From the NCBI RefSeq assembly GCF_001205715.1, contig NZ_AQQZ01000001.1:641048-705047 (forward strand): 64,000 bases of DNA. Direction: 5' to 3'. The translations under genes and the position numbers were made by a program. Below, piece by piece: positions 62,949 to 64,000 of the stretch. The notes below the pieces were generated by a model, which worked only from the letters and a program-made list of their open reading frames with translations, was not told the DNA's origin and did not search any database. Position 1 is the stretch's first letter; each line of letters opens with the position of its first letter. The stretch comes from Pseudaestuariivita atlantica. Lineage in GTDB: Bacteria; Pseudomonadota; Alphaproteobacteria; Rhodobacterales; Rhodobacteraceae.

Positions 62949-63897
62949 TCTTCTTGTCATCGGCGACATCACCGACGCGATGCGCGACCGCCTCGCCGCT
63001 CGGTTCACGCTGCACCACACCGACGGGATGGACGATCCCGAAGCGTGGCTGGACGCGCACGGGGCAGGGATCGCGCATGTGGCGACCAACGGCCATGACG
63101 GGGTGAAACCAGCCTACATGGACCGTTTGCCGGACCTGAAGATGATCTCTTGTTACGGCGTGGGATATGACGCGATCGACGCGTCGGGATGCGCGGAGCG
63201 CGGGATCCTTGTATCGCACACGCCCAACGTCCTGAATGCCGAGGTCGCATCGACCACGCTTATGCTGATGTTGATGTGTTATCGCAATGCCTTGGCGGAC
63301 GAAGCTCATGCACGGTCCGGCGCATGGGAGCGCGAGGGCAACGCGCCGCTCAGCCGCAGCGCCGACAACCGGCGCGTCGGCATCCTGGGCATGGGCCGGA
63401 TCGGGCAGGAAATCGCGCGGAAGCTGGAACCGTTCGACGCGACGATCCTCTATCACAGCCGCTCACCCAAGGATGTACCTTACGAATACGTGAGTGATCT
63501 CAAGGAGATGGCGGGCAAGGTTGATGTTCTGGTCTGCATCACGCCCGGCGGGCCGGAGACGCGGCACCTGGTCAATGCCGAGGTGATGGAGGCGCTGGGG
63601 CCGGATGGCCTGCTGATCAACGTCTCGCGCGGGTCCGTCGTGGACGAGGCCGCGTTGATCGACGCGCTGTCTACGGGCAAGCTGGGCATGGCGGGTCTCG
63701 ACGTGTTCGAACGTGAGCCGCACATTCCCGACGCGCTGAAGGCGCTGCCGAACGTCGTGCTGCTGCCGCATGTCGGATCGGCCACGGTAGAGACGCGCGG
63801 CGCCATGGGCGCGCTGGTCGTGGACAACCTGATCCACCATCTCGACACCGGCGGCGCGCTGACACCGGTACCGGAATGCGCGCATCTGGTCACGTGA
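62941..63897 (+). CDS. D-2-hydroxyacid dehydrogenase, probable NADPH glyoxylate/hydroxypyruvate reductase
   Basis: Family member of 318 residues. GMGRIG (151-156) binds the dinucleotide and the following YHSRS (171-175), with Arg174 instead of an acidic residue, indicates NADP. Catalytic Arg230, Glu259 and His277 are in place (NVSRGS, FEREP, LLPHVGS). The start at 62941 overlaps the hydrolase by 8 bases. In this operon it would reduce the C2-C3 keto acid released by cleavage, such as glyoxylate or hydroxypyruvate, or interconvert glycolate. Confidence 0.9.
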   Translation: MPDLLVIGDITDAMRDRLAARFTLHHTDGMDDPEAWLDAHGAGIAHVATNGHDGVKPAYMDRLPDLKMISCYGVGYDAIDASGCAERGILVSHTPNVLNAEVASTTLMLMLMCYRNALADEAHARSGAWEREGNAPLSRSADNRRVGILGMGRIGQEIARKLEPFDATILYHSRSPKDVPYEYVSDLKEMAGKVDVLVCITPGGPETRHLVNAEVMEALGPDGLLINVSRGSVVDEAALIDALSTGKLGMAGLDVFEREPHIPDALKALPNVVLLPHVGSATVETRGAMGALVVDNLIHHLDTGGALTPVPECAHLVT

Positions 63898-63990
63898 GGG
63901 GAGACGCGTAAGGCGTTGAAACCAAGTAGTTTCGCGCTGAGCGCTCTACAATCTGATGTAAACACCATTCAGAAATGTCACTGGGTTTGC

Positions 63991-64000
63991 AAAGGAGAAG
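63991..64000 (+). promoter_or_regulatory. Ribosome binding site of a gene beyond the right edge
   Basis: AAAGGAGAAG closes the window and has a strong AAGGAG core. The 93 bases before it (63898-63990) hold no gene; GAAAC-CAAGTA-GTTTC near 63920 is a minor dyad. A further plus-strand gene probably starts just past 64000. Confidence 0.5.

Noticed and set aside
1..64000. CRISPR array, tRNA or rRNA genes, insertion sequences, integrase or prophage, toxin-antitoxin or restriction genes
   Set aside because: I looked for regular spaced repeats, tRNA-like cloverleafs at gene ends, transposase or integrase motifs and defence-type domains and found none; repeats present are palindromic intergenic elements without coding capacity.

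Overview
The window is GC-rich and gene-dense, and it reads as chromosome of an alphaproteobacterium of the family Rhodobacteraceae (Roseobacter group or a close relative). The grounds are an aglEFGAK alpha-glucoside operon, class II DAHP synthase, PstC and PstA with the long N-terminal extensions usual in alphaproteobacteria, an alphaproteobacterial LexA box (GTTC-N7-GTTC) before uvrA, and a coiled-coil/zapA pair. Most operon neighbours are joined by TGATG or ATGA overlaps. I see no tRNA, rRNA, CRISPR array, transposase or integrase. The genus is not decided by the sequence.

Layout. 1-8.3 kb: alpha-glucoside locus, with a partial GH1 beta-glucosidase and its LacI-type regulator on the minus strand, divergent from aglE-F-G-A-K. 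8.4-14 kb: a small lipoprotein, a VWA protein with five repeated domains, and uvrA. 14-20 kb: valine catabolism (isobutyryl-CoA dehydrogenase, 3-hydroxyisobutyryl-CoA hydrolase, mmsB; then mmsA), interrupted by a glycosyltransferase. 20-23 kb: LysR regulator, CBS protein, coaD, a GGCT-like protein, a DUF1127 microprotein and a four-helix protein. 23.4-28 kb: two GAPDH paralogues and transketolase. 28-34 kb: coiled-coil/zapA, a GlxA-type AraC regulator, DAHP synthase, a PAS protein, YicC, Gmk. 34-43.4 kb: gamma-carbonic anhydrase, a trans-sulfuration enzyme, then phoR-pstSCAB-phoU-phoB. 43.4-46.2 kb: XRE-cupin regulator and kbl-tdh.

46.2-64 kb is accessory catabolism. A minus-strand series runs from dctP through an enolase-superfamily enzyme, a TRAP permease, a PhyH dioxygenase, UxaA, a Gfo/Idh/MocA dehydrogenase, an AroE-like dehydrogenase and a second PhyH to a HIBADH-type reductase. 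A GntR regulator and another HIBADH-type reductase follow. A plus-strand operon then gives SDR, IlvD/EDD dehydratase, FAH-family hydrolase and D-2-hydroxyacid dehydrogenase. The last operon is the standard parts list of a non-phosphorylative sugar-acid pathway (dehydration, oxidation to a 2,4-diketo acid, hydrolytic cleavage, reduction of the C2/C3 product). The substrate of the whole region is unknown.

Non-coding signals worth attention: LacI-type AAGCGCTT operators at the agl locus; a shared TGTTAGCG-type palindrome before both gap genes and the DUF1127 gene; a REP-like GTAGGTCGGCTG hairpin family at two junctions; a tandem degenerate 178-bp repeat at 49.9-50.2 kb; and hairpins placed directly after three transporter binding-protein genes.
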